A stretch of DNA of 64,000 nt from Caldilineaceae bacterium (GTDB lineage: Bacteria; Chloroflexota; Anaerolineae; Caldilineales; Caldilineaceae), in assembly GCA_022842065.1 (NCBI GenBank), contig JALHQH010000044.1:1-64000 (forward strand), given 5' to 3'. Positions 42,929 to 50,710 of this stretch are shown here, in pieces. Made by a program: the position numbers and the translations under genes. Within the stretch, counting starts at the first letter, position 1. Each line of letters begins with the position of its first letter. The notes under the pieces were generated by a model, which made no database searches, was not told the DNA's origin, and was given only the letters and a program-made list of their open reading frames with translations.

Positions 42929-44467
42929 ATGCAAAAATTACCCATTGGTGAACAGTCGTTTAAAAACCTGCGTGAAGAGAACAACGTCTATGTTGATAAA
43001 ACGCGCCAGATCTATGATCTGCTCCATACCGGAAAATTTGTCTTTCTCTCGCGCCCGCGCCGCTTTGGAAAATCATTGCTGACGACGACGCTGCAGGAAC
43101 TTTTTCGCGGCAACAAGACGCTCTTTCATGGCCTCTGGATCGAAGACAAGATCGATTGGCAACCGCGCCCAGTGATCTTGATCAATTTCAATGATTTAAA
43201 TTATTTAGAAAAAAGTCTGGCAATAGCCCTGGATGAGTATATGGATCGGCTGGCGGCCGAACATAATCTTGTCTTAACAACACCAGATTATAAAACGAAA
43301 TTTCAGGAGCTAATCACGCGCCTCAGTCAGCAGGCGAAAGTTGCGGTATTGATCGATGAATATGACAAAGCAATCACTGATCTGCTGGAAAATGAGGAAA
43401 AAGTAAAAGATCATGTTGCCACGCTGAAGAACTTTTATTCAGTGTTGAAATCGACCGCGGCGGAACATTTGCACTTTGTTTTGCTCACCGGCGTTTCAAA
43501 ATATGGCAAGATTTCGATCTTCTCCGACCTTAACAACCTGCTGGACATTACGCTTGATCAACGCTTTGCCACACTCCTGGGCTACACCCAAGCCGAGTTA
43601 GAGTACTATTTTGCCGACCGCCTCGACCGCCTGGCCGAGCGCTATAACATGGCGCGACCAGCGATGCTGGCGCTCATTGCCCACTGGTACAACGGCTATT
43701 CGTGGGATGGGGTGAACACGGTCTATGTGCCTTTTTCAACCCTGGTCTTTCTAGAACAACAGACCTTTGCCAATCATTGGTTTGCCACCGCCACGCCAAG
43801 CTTTCTAATCAAACTGCTGCACCAAAAGCAGATCCCGGCCTTTGAATTAGAGGGCTTGAGCGCTGATTCAAAATTGCTTGATAGTGCGGATGTCAATAAT
43901 ATCAATGTCTATGCGCTGCTCTTTCAAACCGGCTATCTGACGGTCAAAAGTAGCTGGTTAGGTCCAACCGGACAGACCTATGAACTGGGCTATCCCAACT
44001 TTGAAGTGGCACAAGCCTTTGCCCAGCATTTGCTCGTGGATTATTTGTCACCTGCCGTCGGCCAGCTTAGCAGCACGCTACTCGCGCGCCTGCAAAAGAG
44101 CCTGCGCAGCCAAAATGTGGAAGCCTTTATCAATGTGCTCAAATCAGTTTTTGCCGGGATTCCGCACACGCTCTTTTTAACCCAAGAAGCCTACTATCAC
44201 TCCCTGGTCTATCTGCTGCTGAAATTGTTGGGCTTTACGATTCATGCCGAACCGCTCACCAATCTGGGGCGGCTCGATGCCGTGTTGGAACTACCGGAGG
44301 CGATCTATATTTTAGAATTCAAAATGTCCACCGCGCAGATCGCACTCGATCAAATTCGCGCCAAACAGTACGATCTGCCCTATCGTAACGCGGGCAAACC
44401 GATCATTCTGCTGGGCATTGCGTTTGATCCCGAGCGCCGTAACATCAGTGAGTGGCAGCAGGGGTAG
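42929..44467 (+). CDS. AAA-ATPase-like / PD-(D/E)XK nuclease protein (PF09820-DUF1703 type)
   Basis: This 512-aa protein belongs to a family common in bacteria with many paralogues and unknown role. The N-terminal part starts with LPIGEQSFKNLREENNVYVDKT and has the degenerate P-loop LSRPRRFGKSLLTTTLQ (about 45-61). VLIDEYDKAITD is the Walker B-like element. The C-terminal DUF1703 nuclease-like domain shows LGRLDAVLELPEAIYILEFKM, a PD-(D/E)XK core with D and E-x-K. GGGAGAGGA precedes the ATG. A proposed defence or mobile role is speculative. Confidence 0.85.
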   Translation: MQKLPIGEQSFKNLREENNVYVDKTRQIYDLLHTGKFVFLSRPRRFGKSLLTTTLQELFRGNKTLFHGLWIEDKIDWQPRPVILINFNDLNYLEKSLAIALDEYMDRLAAEHNLVLTTPDYKTKFQELITRLSQQAKVAVLIDEYDKAITDLLENEEKVKDHVATLKNFYSVLKSTAAEHLHFVLLTGVSKYGKISIFSDLNNLLDITLDQRFATLLGYTQAELEYYFADRLDRLAERYNMARPAMLALIAHWYNGYSWDGVNTVYVPFSTLVFLEQQTFANHWFATATPSFLIKLLHQKQIPAFELEGLSADSKLLDSADVNNINVYALLFQTGYLTVKSSWLGPTGQTYELGYPNFEVAQAFAQHLLVDYLSPAVGQLSSTLLARLQKSLRSQNVEAFINVLKSVFAGIPHTLFLTQEAYYHSLVYLLLKLLGFTIHAEPLTNLGRLDAVLELPEAIYILEFKMSTAQIALDQIRAKQYDLPYRNAGKPIILLGIAFDPERRNISEWQQG

Positions 44468-44481
44468 CGCTAGGCCAGTTG

Positions 44482-44623
44482 CTATACCCAAATCAGGATG
44501 AAAAGCGGAGTTTCGGGGCAGCCATCTTCCTGGAAGGGGTCAGTCAATCTCGATATAACAGCAGGAGAAGTGACCCCTTCCAGGAAGATTAAAACTCGGG
44601 TGCTCAAGTTGATTTGAGTATAG
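44482..44623. repeat. Nested inverted repeats (14-bp outer, 19-bp inner arms)
   Basis: The outer arms CTATACCCAAATCA (44482-44495) and 44610-44623 match at 13 of 14. The inner arms 44524-44542 and 44571-44589 match exactly. They lie beyond the stop of the ATPase gene. Confidence 0.85.
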
Positions 44624-44636
44624 TAGCGTGCGGCGC

Positions 44637-44670
44637 AAATAAACCCTCCCAGCACTGGGAGGGTTTATTT
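44637..44670. terminator. Bidirectional rho-independent terminator
   Basis: The 16-bp perfect stem (44637-44652 with 44655-44670) has GC-rich centre and AAATAAA/TTTATTT ends, so each strand reads a stem followed by U-rich sequence. It lies between convergent genes. Confidence 0.8.
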
Positions 44671-44688
44671 GGTCATTACATTTTATGG

Positions 44689-45777
44689 TTAGTTCGTGAC
44701 AAACGGTAGATAGAAACGGTGTTCGTCAGTGGGGTTCTCCGGCTGCTCTTCCTCAACTTCCTCGGTTGGTTCGTCGGTGGTAAAAATCTGGTTGGGATCG
44801 CTACCATCGGCTGGCGCAACCACGGCATCGGCGGCGAGGACCCCGGCGGGGCCAATGTAGCTCTGGCGTTGGGAGACAAAGGCATCGAAGTAGGCTGCAC
44901 CAAGCGATCCAGCATCCATGCCGGCCACCGCACCCAGCCGGACGCGGTCGATGCGGCGGGTGTCGCTGTCGATGCCGGTGATCTGGGCGCGTTGACTATT
45001 GTCGAGCCAGAAGGTCAAGCTGCCATTGTTGGCCCTTGCGGCCGTGGCCGCCTGCCAATCCAACTCGACCACATGCGGCGTGTCGCTGATGATGAACCAG
45101 GCCGTATTGCTCCAAGTGGTGGCATCGTTGAGCAGCGCCGTGCGCAATTGATAAGTGTTACTGAAACGGCGCAGTTCGAGCCGCAACACCACTTTGCTGG
45201 CCCCACTGTAGCCATAGAAGAGATAGTGCGCTTTGTTGTTGCCCATTGCCAACCCATTTGGGTCAAAGTAGAAGCGCGCCCGATAGCGGCGCTCGGCATT
45301 GGGTCGGTCGTCAGTCACGTAGAGCGGACGGGTGTCATCCAACAAGGTTTGCATGCCCCAATTGCCATTCAACGCCGCCGCTGCGCTGACACTGAGATCA
45401 CCGCCGTCGGTGGTGCTTGCGGACCAAGCGCTCAGGTTGCCGGCCTCGAAGCTGTCGGCAAAGATCAGTTCGTTAACTGGCGGGGTACTAGTTGGCGTGG
45501 GCGTCGCAGTCGGCGTGGGCGTAGTAGTCGGCGTGGGCGTCGGCCCACCGCCACTGCTGCCTAGCGCCAATCCCCCACTCACCTGGTAGATGCCGCCGTT
45601 GCTTACTCCGCCGGCCACCACGCCCACTGCGTCGCGCAGGGTGTAGCTGCCGCCGCTGCTTGCGCCGCCGTTGCCGGGGGCAGATTGGGGCAGGGTGAAG
45701 GTGCCCTGGGCGAGGGCGATGGAGAGAGTGATCAGGCACAGGGCAATTGCTGACCCAAAGCTTAGTATTCGTTTCAT
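44689..45777 (-). CDS. Exported protein with LamG-like domain and C-terminal FYLPFV motif
   Basis: This is an exported protein of 362 aa. The ATG at 45777 (AAGGAATT upstream) begins a signal peptide MKRILSFGSAIALC-type ending LAQ. Residues 24-80 form a Gly/Ser-rich low-complexity segment like those in the mature part of other Chloroflexota surface proteins. A short Thr-Pro linker leads to a jelly-roll domain (about 115-310: FADSFEAGNLSAWSAS ... VVELDWQAA ... GSLTFWLDN), probably ligand-binding. A Glu-rich tail ends HRFYLPFVTN, similar to the end of the exported protein at 2962-5859. No catalytic motif is seen. Confidence 0.75.
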   Translation of the reverse strand: MKRILSFGSAIALCLITLSIALAQGTFTLPQSAPGNGGASSGGSYTLRDAVGVVAGGVSNGGIYQVSGGLALGSSGGGPTPTPTTTPTPTATPTPTSTPPVNELIFADSFEAGNLSAWSASTTDGGDLSVSAAAALNGNWGMQTLLDDTRPLYVTDDRPNAERRYRARFYFDPNGLAMGNNKAHYLFYGYSGASKVVLRLELRRFSNTYQLRTALLNDATTWSNTAWFIISDTPHVVELDWQAATAARANNGSLTFWLDNSQRAQITGIDSDTRRIDRVRLGAVAGMDAGSLGAAYFDAFVSQRQSYIGPAGVLAADAVVAPADGSDPNQIFTTDEPTEEVEEEQPENPTDEHRFYLPFVTN

Positions 45778-45874
45778 TGGTAATTCCTTCTGGTTGCTGT
45801 CCATCACTACCATTGCTGAAGCACAAGTCAACATTAAGATAGTGTCACGAGTATTCGCCACCGCTTGGCGAGAC

Positions 45875-45942
45875 ACCCAAGGAGTACGGGCAAAACCCCA
45901 CCCTCTGCACTGGCACTACGGGTAGTCCTTGGGTACCAGTGC
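45875..45942. repeat. Imperfect crossing inverted repeats
   Basis: ACCCAAGGAGTAC (45875-45887) pairs with 45922-45934 at 12 of 13. GCACTGG (45907-45913) pairs with CCAGTGC (45936-45942), crossing the first helix. It lies between two exported-protein genes. Confidence 0.55.
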
Positions 45943-46001
45943 GAGCACTTGAGGAATAACTCATGGCACTCACACAATAACAACTGTGGCTTGCCGTTGG
46001 C

Positions 46002-47651
46002 TCAATTACCGATAGTAACTGTACCGCCGGTTGCAATGAGGGTTAATGGTTTGTTAAAAGTAATGGCACCAGGATAGGAGCCGGCATTGAAACGGATGCG
46101 TGAGCCATTCCAGGCAAAGTTATTGGCGGCGCTTGTGGTGCGAAATGGTTGCGTCGGCGTCCCCTGTTCTGCACCAGTATATGCGCTATTCACATTGATG
46201 GTGCCACCAATAGCTAGCCAACGTTGGATCGAAGGATAGGTTTTGTCGAATCGTCCGTAGTTGTCCGGGCTACTAGGTGCGCTACAGGAGGATCCGCCGC
46301 CCTGAAGTTGCCCAACAACACGTTTGTCGATATTGAATACAGGGCTACCACTGCTGCCTCCCTCTGTGACGCCATCATGCCAAACCACAACCCAAAAATT
46401 CGTATCCGAACTGCTAAGATCGCCAAAACTGATCCGTTTATATGCACCATCAGGATGGTGAATGCCAACAAGATCTTGCCCTTGACTCAATGCAGCCGTC
46501 GTCCAGCCCAAGTAGAATAATCCTCCCGGCGTCTCATTCCGAATGCGCAGAAACGAGTGGTCATTCGTGCTGCCGGCAGAGATCAAATCAGCGCCACCAT
46601 TGGTGCGTGGGACAGTAGTAAGGCTAGGCGGTGCACCGTTACAGGTTGCGGTTTGATAGAGCCAATAGAACTCAGCGCTACTAGCAACAGTCTGTGTACT
46701 CACACAGTGGTGCGCGGTTAAGAAATAGTCTTCAAATGTGTCCGTATCGAGATCATTGAGTAAGGCTCCAGAACACAGATAGGTTAAGCTACCTTCGATG
46801 AAAGTGTAGCGTGCAACCGCCTGCGCTTCCGTAGACCAATTTGAATAACACATAACATCATTATGACAACTTCCTTCCATCGGCTGCATAAGTGTATCGG
46901 GATTTACGTAAAGGTGACTCAGCTCTCTCACTAGAAATAATGGTTGATTATCATCAAAAGTAGGAGGGGCGAGCACTTCGAGCGTTACCCTCGAACTAAA
47001 TATGGATGTTGTCCACAGATCGGATTCCTTATTAAAATCGTCAATTGTGTACGGCCCATAAGCTTCTGCCGCGTTTGCTGTGTTGTAGACAATAATTTGC
47101 GCACCCATTGGCAGTTGAACATTTTCAAGATGTACACGGATAGCGTACGCTCCTGGCGAATCGATAGTCAGCGTCCAAAAGCGTCTACCATCTTTAGTTA
47201 CCTGCCAGACACCTAGAGAAGCTTGGGCAGTTGCTGTTACAACCTGTCCTAAAGGGCGAACTATACCAATACGCCGATTATTTTTCTGATTGTCTACGCT
47301 GTCGTCACGAAGCAAATGGTCCACATCAAGTGGTGCTAGCTGGACATCAGCCTGACTTCTGTATTCAGAACTTTGTACCTCTTCTTGCAAAGCCAGTGGT
47401 ATGGGTGACGTATACGCTCTGTTTGCCACAGGACTCACTACGCCATCGGTAAAGATGACTGCTTCTGTGTCAGCGGTGATTGGACCAACCGGTGCTATAT
47501 CAGCTTGGCTGATTAATGGAAGGAAAATCGAGAAATCACTTTGTCCATCATCATCATTTGATTGAGCTGATGCTTGGTGAAAACATAGTCCAATCATGAG
47601 TAAAACAGCTGCGGGCAGATAGAACAGCCATCGCATCGCTTGTATTAACAT
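46002..47651 (-). CDS. Exported S1-type (lysyl endopeptidase-like) serine protease
   Basis: This is a predicted secreted serine protease. The signal peptide follows the ATG at 47651 (GAGAGG upstream) and ends near ASAQ. The triad is LTAHHC (H315), TNDHSFLRI (Asp) and GGSSGSPVF (Ser), as in lysyl endopeptidase-like and glutamyl endopeptidase branches. The pro-region contains FSIFLPLIS after the signal, related to the F/Y-L-P motif in other exported proteins. The C-terminus (about 500-549) is the first rung of a beta-helix that stops abruptly after VTIGN, so the frame may once have been longer. It lies 13 bases after the previous gene, in an operon. Confidence 0.82.
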   Translation of the reverse strand: MLIQAMRWLFYLPAAVLLMIGLCFHQASAQSNDDDGQSDFSIFLPLISQADIAPVGPITADTEAVIFTDGVVSPVANRAYTSPIPLALQEEVQSSEYRSQADVQLAPLDVDHLLRDDSVDNQKNNRRIGIVRPLGQVVTATAQASLGVWQVTKDGRRFWTLTIDSPGAYAIRVHLENVQLPMGAQIIVYNTANAAEAYGPYTIDDFNKESDLWTTSIFSSRVTLEVLAPPTFDDNQPLFLVRELSHLYVNPDTLMQPMEGSCHNDVMCYSNWSTEAQAVARYTFIEGSLTYLCSGALLNDLDTDTFEDYFLTAHHCVSTQTVASSAEFYWLYQTATCNGAPPSLTTVPRTNGGADLISAGSTNDHSFLRIRNETPGGLFYLGWTTAALSQGQDLVGIHHPDGAYKRISFGDLSSSDTNFWVVVWHDGVTEGGSSGSPVFNIDKRVVGQLQGGGSSCSAPSSPDNYGRFDKTYPSIQRWLAIGGTINVNSAYTGAEQGTPTQPFRTTSAANNFAWNGSRIRFNAGSYPGAITFNKPLTLIATGGTVTIGN

Positions 47652-47664
47652 AATTCTGCCTCTC

Positions 47665-49263
47665 TCACTGCAACGTGACCAGCACCAACACCAACCCCGT
47701 CCCATCCGCCAACCGGCTCATCGCCTTGCCGAGGATGGCACCCTGGGCGAGCGCATGGTCGGTTACCTTCATGGCGTGACCAGGAGTGTCCGAGGTGGTG
47801 AGCAGATCGCCCGGCGCAATGGCACCGTTGGTGGCGTCGGCGTAGACATAGACGCGGCCACTCAGCGCCACGGGATGTTCACCAGCGGCAACACTGCCTT
47901 CCTGTTGCAGAATGAGACCAGGGTTGATCCCGCCTGCCCCGCTGACCACGCCAGCCACGGTGCGGTCGTAGGCTGCCGTTGCCAAGCGTAGTTGACCAGG
48001 GTTATCGGGGTCGATGGCAACGACCATGCCAGATTCGACGATTTCGGCACCATTGATGTCAAAGGGTTCGGCTAGATCACTGCCCGCATCGATGACAAGC
48101 ACATTCGTGCGGGTGGTGCCGGCGACATCAAGCGTGGCACTAGGCGCATCTGTACCGATGCCGATAGCACCAGATTGATTAATGGAGAGGCGGTTTGTGT
48201 TGTTCGTACGTAGAGCAAGCAGACCAGTCGCGTGATTGAATTCAATGGCCTGGATAGGACCGGCGGTACCGCTGCCGTCTAATTTGCCTTCAGCCGTCAA
48301 AAATGAAAGCCGGCTTATGCCATCAGCCGCGATTCCGATCGCCGCCGTAGGACCCCCAGAATTCTGCACACGAAGTAAGCCAGTGCGAGGTGCTTTAAGT
48401 TCGAGTGGATAGCCAGGCGTATCTGTGCCAATGCCGATGGCACCAGCTTGATCAATGGAGAGGCGGTTTGTGTTGTTCGTACGCAGAGCAAGCAGACCAG
48501 TCGCGTGATTGAATTCAATGGCCTGGATAGGACCGGCGGTACCGCTGCCGTCTAATTTGCCTTCAGCCGTCAAAAATGAAAGCCGGCTTATGCCATCAGC
48601 CGCGATCCCGATCGCCGCCGTAGGACCCCCAGAATTCTGCACACGAAGTAAGCCAGTGCGAGGTGCTTTAAGTTCGAGTGGATACCCAGGTGTTGTCGTG
48701 CCAATGCCCATCTGCCCATCGGCCATCACGTAAACTGCGTTCGCCGGTGCACCAGCGGCCGCACCATAGGCCGGGTTGCCTCCCGAACCACCAGCCGAAG
48801 CTAGGCTGTAGAGCGCATAGGGTACCGCCAGCAGCGGACGCCGCGGGCTGAGGGTGGTAAAGGCACCGGTGCTAGCACCGGCGCGCACGCCGATTTCCAG
48901 CCAGCGCGCTTGGCCGGCAAAAGGGGTTGCGCCAAAGTCTAGTTCGGTGGCAAAGAGGCCATTGGCAACACTCACATCTTCCTTGACCAGCGTACTGCCC
49001 ACCTGGACACCCGCACTGGCGGCGTCGAAGAGCTTGAATTGAAAATCATGGGTACCGTTGGCCGGTGTGCCATTGGTGTTGAGTTGCCCCTGGTAGGGAA
49101 TCGCCGTACTCAAGGCAACAGCGGCGGCTTGGGTGGTCGCCGCGTTGACGGTATCGCCGGCCGGTTCCTGGGCACGGGCGCTCGGCCCCACTAACCCGAC
49201 GGCCAAGGCCAACGTAACCAATAGGGTGCTCGCCCGCTTCAACGTGGGCATGAACTCTCTCAT
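47665..49263 (-). CDS. Exported repeat protein with 91-residue tandem duplication
   Basis: This is an exported protein of 532 aa. Signal peptide MREFMPTLKRASTLL ends at ARAQ. A beta-rich N-terminal domain (PYQGQLNTNGTPANGTHDFQFKLF) resembles the start of tail-fibre-like or Slr-type proteins. The centre holds repeats headed MGIGTTTPGYPLELK or IGIGTDTPGYPLELK. Two of them, each 91 aa and 273 bp, are nearly identical at DNA level (offset 48184 versus 48457), showing a recent duplication. The C-terminal part (VVAIDPDNPGQLRLATAAYD...VVSGAGGINPG) resembles a conserved tail of other surface proteins. ATG 49263 follows AAGGAAAG. It heads an operon with the serine protease, which may process it. Confidence 0.72.
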   Translation of the reverse strand: MREFMPTLKRASTLLVTLALAVGLVGPSARAQEPAGDTVNAATTQAAAVALSTAIPYQGQLNTNGTPANGTHDFQFKLFDAASAGVQVGSTLVKEDVSVANGLFATELDFGATPFAGQARWLEIGVRAGASTGAFTTLSPRRPLLAVPYALYSLASAGGSGGNPAYGAAAGAPANAVYVMADGQMGIGTTTPGYPLELKAPRTGLLRVQNSGGPTAAIGIAADGISRLSFLTAEGKLDGSGTAGPIQAIEFNHATGLLALRTNNTNRLSIDQAGAIGIGTDTPGYPLELKAPRTGLLRVQNSGGPTAAIGIAADGISRLSFLTAEGKLDGSGTAGPIQAIEFNHATGLLALRTNNTNRLSINQSGAIGIGTDAPSATLDVAGTTRTNVLVIDAGSDLAEPFDINGAEIVESGMVVAIDPDNPGQLRLATAAYDRTVAGVVSGAGGINPGLILQQEGSVAAGEHPVALSGRVYVYADATNGAIAPGDLLTTSDTPGHAMKVTDHALAQGAILGKAMSRLADGTGLVLVLVTLQ

Positions 49264-49471
49264 TACTGCTTTCCTTTCCTGTGATAACAACGGTTCGGTC
49301 AATGGTTGGTCAGCGTTACCAACCGGGGGATGAGGGCAACACAAAGCGACATGGCACAAGCCGGTGCCCATAAATTGGTACCACAGGCTGAGGCCCTGTG
49401 GCTGATAGCGAAAGCCTGCTAATGGAGGTTAAATAATTGATTCGGTAAATCGCCCTGGGCTAAAGCCACAG

Positions 49472-49525
49472 GGCTACAGAACAACGCAGGCTAAAGCCCG
49501 CTTTAGGGGGCGTTGTTCTGTAGCC
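49472..49525. repeat. Inverted repeat, 16-bp perfect arms, in a module-rich gap
   Basis: GGCTACAGAACAACGC (49472-49487) pairs with 49510-49525 around CTAAAGC/GCTTTAG. Further on, 49617-49665 repeats the GCGCTT-TAGCG and GCCTGGGGTTT-AACCCCAGGC modules seen at 26999-27048. No gene is present in 49264-49783. Confidence 0.8.
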
Positions 49526-49783
49526 GGGTACCCCTTGGGTGCCATTTATGGCGGGGCGGCTAGCATTTACCAAATTATTTTCTTAATCTCCATAAGCAGG
49601 CTACAAGACCAGTGCGCTTTAGCGTACTTGCGCTTATCAGCCTGGGGTTTCAACCCCAGGCGACCCCGCCCCGGCGTTCCAGTGCACGGCCATGAGCGAG
49701 CTACACGGCAAGCAATGTGATTCTGCCCTGATTGCCAACTCATGCAGTTGGGCAATTTAACTACCCAATCCCTATCATTAGAC

Positions 49784-50224
49784 TCACCCTTTACTATCAA
49801 ACCACTCACCTTTCGCAAAAGGCTCCGGCAAATTACTACTCCAGCGATCACACTGGATCTGCCACTGCCCCTGTTGCGCTTTCCAAAACGTGACATACTT
49901 GCCCACATCAACGATCTGGGCGTGACGGTTGCGCAAGTGATAGTCGCCGACCTCGTTGGCACTATCGTACGGCCAATCGATGGTGAAAGGGGTGCGCACC
50001 ATCGCGGCTAAGCCCATGTCAAAACAGCCTTGCCAAAAGGCAGCAATGGCCGACCGCCCGCGGATCAAGATGCTGTTGGCCGGCATGATCTGCCCCGTTT
50101 CGGCATAGAGCGTAGCCAGTGCAGTGGCATTCCCCTGCTGAAAGTAGCATTGCCATCGTTGCTGCGCATGGCTAAGGCGTTGCTGTGCTTCAGGCATAAG
50201 CAATGCGGTGCTTGTCTCAGGCAT
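49784..50224 (-). CDS. NTF2-like (DUF4440/SnoaL-type) protein, paralogue B
   Basis: This 146-aa NTF2-fold protein is a paralogue of the gene at 42143-42544. Aligned patches include WQCYFQQGNATALATLYAETGQIMPANS, AIAAFWQGCFDMG, SANEVGDYHLR, KYVTFWKAQQGQWQI and WSSNLP. An upstream Met ten codons in is also possible as a start. Its promoter has three AGCGTTGC repeats (50292-50345) and lies about 70 bases upstream. The adjacent giant SARP-type regulator is the likely controller. Substrate or ligand is unknown. Confidence 0.75.
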   Translation of the reverse strand: MPETSTALLMPEAQQRLSHAQQRWQCYFQQGNATALATLYAETGQIMPANSILIRGRSAIAAFWQGCFDMGLAAMVRTPFTIDWPYDSANEVGDYHLRNRHAQIVDVGKYVTFWKAQQGQWQIQCDRWSSNLPEPFAKGEWFDSKG

Positions 50225-50291
50225 GGGTGATCTCCGGCGGCAGCGATGAGGTGATGCGTCGATCAGGGGGAGTGGATCTGTTGCTGGGAAT

Positions 50292-50345
50292 AGTGTAGCA
50301 GGCGGAGCGTTGCGTAAGCGTTGCTTACGATTGGAAAAGCGTTGC
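50292..50345 (-). promoter_or_regulatory. SARP-type promoter with three AGCGTTGC repeats (gene B)
   Basis: AGCGTTGC lies at 50306-50313, 50317-50324 and 50338-50345 (spacing 11 and 21 bp). The -10 on the minus strand is TACACT (50297-50292), again exactly 8 bp from the nearest repeat. Confidence 0.72.
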
Positions 50346-50400
50346 TTATATGGCCTGCCGGCGAATTCGGCAGTGGTTGAAACCCGCCCAATGGGTCCCC

Positions 50401-50588
50401 GCTGAGCCGCAGAAACCCGCTTCGGGTACCCCCTGGGTGGGGTTTCTGCGGCTCAGCCCCGGTTTATGGAAATCAAGTAAATAATTGGGTAAACAACCAC
50501 CACCCGGCGATGAATCGCCGGGCTAGCGAACAGCGCCCGCTGAAGCGGGCTTGTGCAGCCGAAAAGCCCGCTTCAGCGGGCGCTGTTC
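50401..50588. repeat. Series of perfect inverted repeats
   Basis: An 18-bp arm pair (50401-50418 with 50440-50457), a CCCGGCGAT hairpin near 50502-50522 and a 25-bp pair (50528-50552 with 50564-50588) fill the gap between the NTF2-like gene's promoter and the SARP gene's 3' end. Confidence 0.88.
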
Positions 50589-50710
50589 TTAGCCAGGCGG
50601 CTTTAGCCCCTGGCGGTCCCGGTATACCGAAACATTTATTTAATTCCCATCAACTGGGGATCAGGAATTCGCCGGCAGTAGCAGATAAGTTGCGGCCGCG
50701 GTGGCTACGT

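Noticed and set aside
42929..44467. Anti-phage defence ATPase
   Set aside because: The family is widespread with many paralogues, and no defence neighbours occur here, so no defence role is claimed.
44719..45564. 281-codon plus-strand frame over the exported LamG-like gene
   Set aside because: It has no ribosome site or recognisable domain and ends in a run of Gly/Arg from the antisense of the Thr-Pro linker. The minus-strand frame has signal peptide and domains.
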